Shown piece after piece: positions 61,386 to 64,000 of a stretch of 64,000 nt of DNA (position 1 is its first letter; every line of letters starts with the position of its first letter). The stretch spans positions 7,170,961 through 7,234,960 of the forward strand of contig NC_135071.1 in the NCBI RefSeq assembly GCF_051401765.1. Direction: 5' to 3'. Position numbers and translations under genes: made by a program. The notes beneath the pieces are model-generated. The model was not told the DNA's origin, searched no databases, and saw only the letters and a program-made list of their open reading frames with translations. This DNA is from Calliopsis andreniformis (Eukaryota > Arthropoda > Insecta > Hymenoptera > Andrenidae).

Positions 61386-62009
61386 TTTGTCAATTTGTTA
61401 CGACCATCAGTCTCTTTTTTCCCACAAATGAACAAATTTTTGTCCTATTTCAAATCTCTTTATAAACATTTTTTCCATTGATTATCAAATTAATTTTAGC
61501 TTCACGTTTTCCAAAACAGAAAATCCAAAGATAGTTCTTCAAGACATTAAGATCTGTAAAACCTACTATGAAACTTCTAAATAATTCAGGGCAGCTCAAT
61601 TTAAAGACGCAAAGGATATAAACTAATCTTATTTTAATTCCAGGGAAATTAGAAAGTGTGAGAACATCTCACTGAAAGAATCATTGAACGCAGTAACACG
61701 ATTCTCTGAAGTTCATTACAAGTTTAAATCTACGCTATACTTATTTACTGTGTTTAATCCACTTGTTATCAGTTAATCAGCAACCAGATTAATTGGAGAC
61801 GTCAAAACACTTTGCAGTCAATTTTAGTGTAAAATTTAAGAAATTAACCATGTATGTCTGTTAATATGAAGGTATACCCTTGAGTATTTAAATCTTTGAA
61901 AATTTGATAATTTTAAAGCTTTGACAGTGAAAAATTTATTTATATAGAGGATTTATATTTTAAATATTCGACATTTTTATGATTTAGAGGATTTGAAAAT
62001 TTGGATATA
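61386..62009. other. Non-coding stretch, no gene seen
   Basis: Unremarkable AT-rich sequence apart from the short ATTTGAA burst at its right end, which abuts the next MITE. Confidence 0.5.
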
Positions 62010-62626
62010 CAGTAAAAGTTGGATAACTGCCTGAATCTATCTAAAGTGTAACTGACTGGTAGTCATCCCCACCACTAAGGGGGGACCCCACTCAAGATGG
62101 CCCAAAATTGACAGTGAAGTAGGGATGAGCTAGGGTAACTATATCCGAGTCCGTGTATCGGTGAGAAAATTCTAACGCAAGGACAAAATTTATATATATA
62201 TTTTTTTTAAATGAAACCTTTATTAGCGTATGTGTGAGGTTTTTCTGTTTAGAATAAGATCAAACACGATATAATTTGGATTATATTTACTTATTTAGTA
62301 GGTGAAAAGAAGAGTTATTATCACTCATTAAATATGTAAATATGATCTAAATTATTTTGTGTTTGATTTTGTTTTCATCAAAAGAACCTTAAAAATTAAA
62401 GAAGTTTTATCATTACATTATTATTATTTTAATAATGTTGCCGTCACGTCATCTTCATTATTTACCCCCTTTCTCCTTAACTCATCGTCCTTTTTCACGT
62501 TCAAAACACTTCAAAAGGAAACTTGGGCTTTAGCCTCAGGTTCAATCAGGGAAAAGAATCTTTACCTCCGGTCGATAACTACCTGCTACCGGTCCCGAAT
62601 GTCAGACAATTATCCAACTTTTACTG
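62010..62626. mobile_element. Tigger/pogo-like MITE (617 bp)
   Basis: The left end CAGTAAAAGTTGGATAACTG and the right end, read inward CAGTAAAAGTTGGATAATTG, differ at one of 20 bases. Both continue with YCTGA. TA flanks each end (62008-62009 and 62627-62628). Close similarity of the ends suggests a fairly young insertion. The internal sequence is GC-richer near both ends and AT-rich in the middle, with no transposase. Confidence 0.85.
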
Positions 62627-62628
62627 TA

Positions 62629-63566
62629 TCAACATTCTTCATTAAATTTTGATTTGTTTGATGTAAATACAATTTTTGTCCGTACAAAGAAACCTTTGAA
62701 TTCCATTTCTCGTCAACGTGTAGTTTTAGCGATTAAATTTCTTCAACAGTGAAAACCAATGTTATGTAGTTCCACGCAGCTGTGGCCATTTCGATCACTT
62801 GAGAGCACGAAATATTTTCGAACAGAACAGGACGTTAAGGTAAAGACCCAGTTGGAAACCGAAATAACTGATTTCTCGTTCAATATCACACGAGCGGCGA
62901 TATTCAGGCAGCCGTTCATATTGTACTACCCCCTACCACAACACCACATGCTCCTATTATTAGCGTTCAACGCCCTTTACAGCTGGTACACATTATTTTT
63001 ATGACATTATAATGCATAGGTATTTCAATAGTGACAACTCGAAACAGTAGGATTTTCAGAAAAAGCAAAAAAGTATTTGTGAACTAGGAAGAAAAATTAT
63101 TTACGAAACAGATATTAAGAACTAAAATAATGAAAATTATTTTATTAGAATTCTTCTGAGGAATATTTTTTTGTTATTTGCAATAAATGATTTTGTTTCA
63201 AATTATTCAAATGTATAGTTTGTACTTATTTCAAGAAATCATTGAATAAATTTTCGTGTCCTGAAGTTTTGAGCGGTAAATAGAAATGTGTTTCATTTTT
63301 TAAATATATATGCGATATATTCGCATTTTCAATAACACGCGTACTTCAGACAAAATTATAGATATTTTCTTTCTCGGAATTGAATATATTTAACTTAGAA
63401 CTAGCAAGTCAATTTTTACACAATTTTCCTTAGGCGATTTTTTACACGATATCTACCGTATAAAGAGATACTTAGGTGTATTTCGATACTTATTGTCGTG
63501 TTCTTCTTCGTAGACACTATTTAGAAAGCTATAAACTTTTTCGTCGAAATCTATTAACGTGCTTAT
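62629..63566. other. Non-coding stretch, no gene seen
   Basis: The 81-codon frame at 62759-63004 lacks a known motif. The rest is AT-rich. Confidence 0.5.
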
Positions 63567-63715
63567 GAACTTATTAATACTATACTATATTATAGTATAC
63601 TATACTACTGGTATTATGTTATACTAGTATTATATACTAGTTATACGAGTATTATATACATATACTATCATATAGTATATTATACTACTATTTATATTAA
63701 ACGAAAATAGAAGTA
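63567..63715. repeat. TATAC/TATTATA low-complexity tract
   Basis: About 150 bases of interleaved TATACTA, TAGTATA and ATTATAC words. It is partly self-complementary and could form cruciforms, but has no strict repeat unit. Confidence 0.7.
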
Positions 63716-64000
63716 GATAAATTTTAAGGAATTAGTAGAATTCAAAATCATTCCACAGAGTAATGATATCACTAGATAGTGGATTTCTATGAATTTATGA
63801 AAATTCAGCTGTATAAAAAGTTACAGAGTATGTATTACATACAAAATTATGCAACATTTAAAAAGTAAAGCACAAACTATAGTATATGAAGGATGAAATA
63901 AGTTTTTATTTAGGTTCTATTTCTTTAATTATGTTTATAAAAATATAGATTTGCATAAGAATCCGCAGTCTAGATATAAAAAAAAACGTTGATCCCACAG
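63716..64000. other. AT-rich end of the window
   Basis: No feature is seen. The last bases read TTGATCCCACAG, which could be a splice acceptor for an exon beginning just outside the window. This cannot be checked here. Confidence 0.3.

Noticed and set aside
21056..64000. RapGAP catalytic-domain exons
   Set aside because: Looked for segments encoding the conserved PYPxxxEV / GGYWIE region that follows GoLoco in Rap1GAP and found none by eye on the + strand. They presumably lie beyond the right edge.
1..64000. CRISPR arrays, bacterial operons, phage or viral genes
   Set aside because: No regularly spaced repeats, no ribosome-binding-site-led gene runs and no recognisable viral proteins. The window has eukaryotic intron-type sequence throughout.

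Overview
The window looks like eukaryotic, insect-type genomic DNA. It is AT-rich, with canonical GT-AG introns, many short DNA-transposon remnants and almost no long reading frames. The best protein match is an insect-type GoLoco motif of a Rap1 GTPase-activating protein. A hymenopteran host (bee, wasp or ant) is my guess from overall texture, not something I can prove. No bacterial operons, rRNA, intact tRNA or CRISPR are visible, and nearly all frames of 60-180 codons in the window look like chance frames.

Gene content. Three short coding segments are supportable, all on the + strand. The exon at 20552-20657 feeds the GoLoco exon at 20963-21055, which ends in phase 0 at a GTAAGT donor. About 6 kb downstream, a CpG-rich block at 26190-27001 looks like a promoter plus 5'UTR. 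It leads into an ATG-containing first exon at 27002-27145, which also ends in phase 0, at a GTGAGT donor. The simplest model is one Rapgap1-like gene with two alternative N-termini, one with GoLoco and one without. Its catalytic RapGAP exons would lie to the right of the window. On that model most of the window is long intron and 5' flank. I found no GAP-domain exon here.

Mobile DNA. From left to right I see: a small hairpin element (3645-3835); a mariner-like solo end (16629-16740); a Tigger/pogo-like MITE (17175-17391); three copies of a ~700-bp TA-flanked MITE family that I call R1 (20152-20391, 27979-31763 interrupted, and 50467-51170 complete); a possible pogo-like remnant (21181-21922); a 158-bp hairpin MITE (33066-33223); a long inverted repeat (about 42185-43715) with a partial copy at 54232-54520; a hAT-like element with a perfect 8-bp target duplication (44460-45600); a decayed mariner-type transposase copy (51489-52424); two MITEs lying 8 bp apart (57294-57887 and 57896-58411); and a Tigger-like MITE with near-identical ends (62010-62626).

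The most structured locus is 27979-31763. An R1 copy has been split by a 3.2-kb inverted-repeat element. That element itself contains a TTAA-flanked MITE (29236-29871) and a jockey-like LINE reverse-transcriptase remnant on the minus strand (29941-30650).

Background structure. At least eighteen tracts of a degenerate AT-rich motif (TTCAAAT / ATTTGAA type) occur throughout in both orientations. There is also a 29-base C run at 15444-15472 and a TATAC-type tract at 63567-63715. CpG-richer patches without recognisable coding capacity occur at several places and may be intronic regulatory sequence or unrecognised exons.
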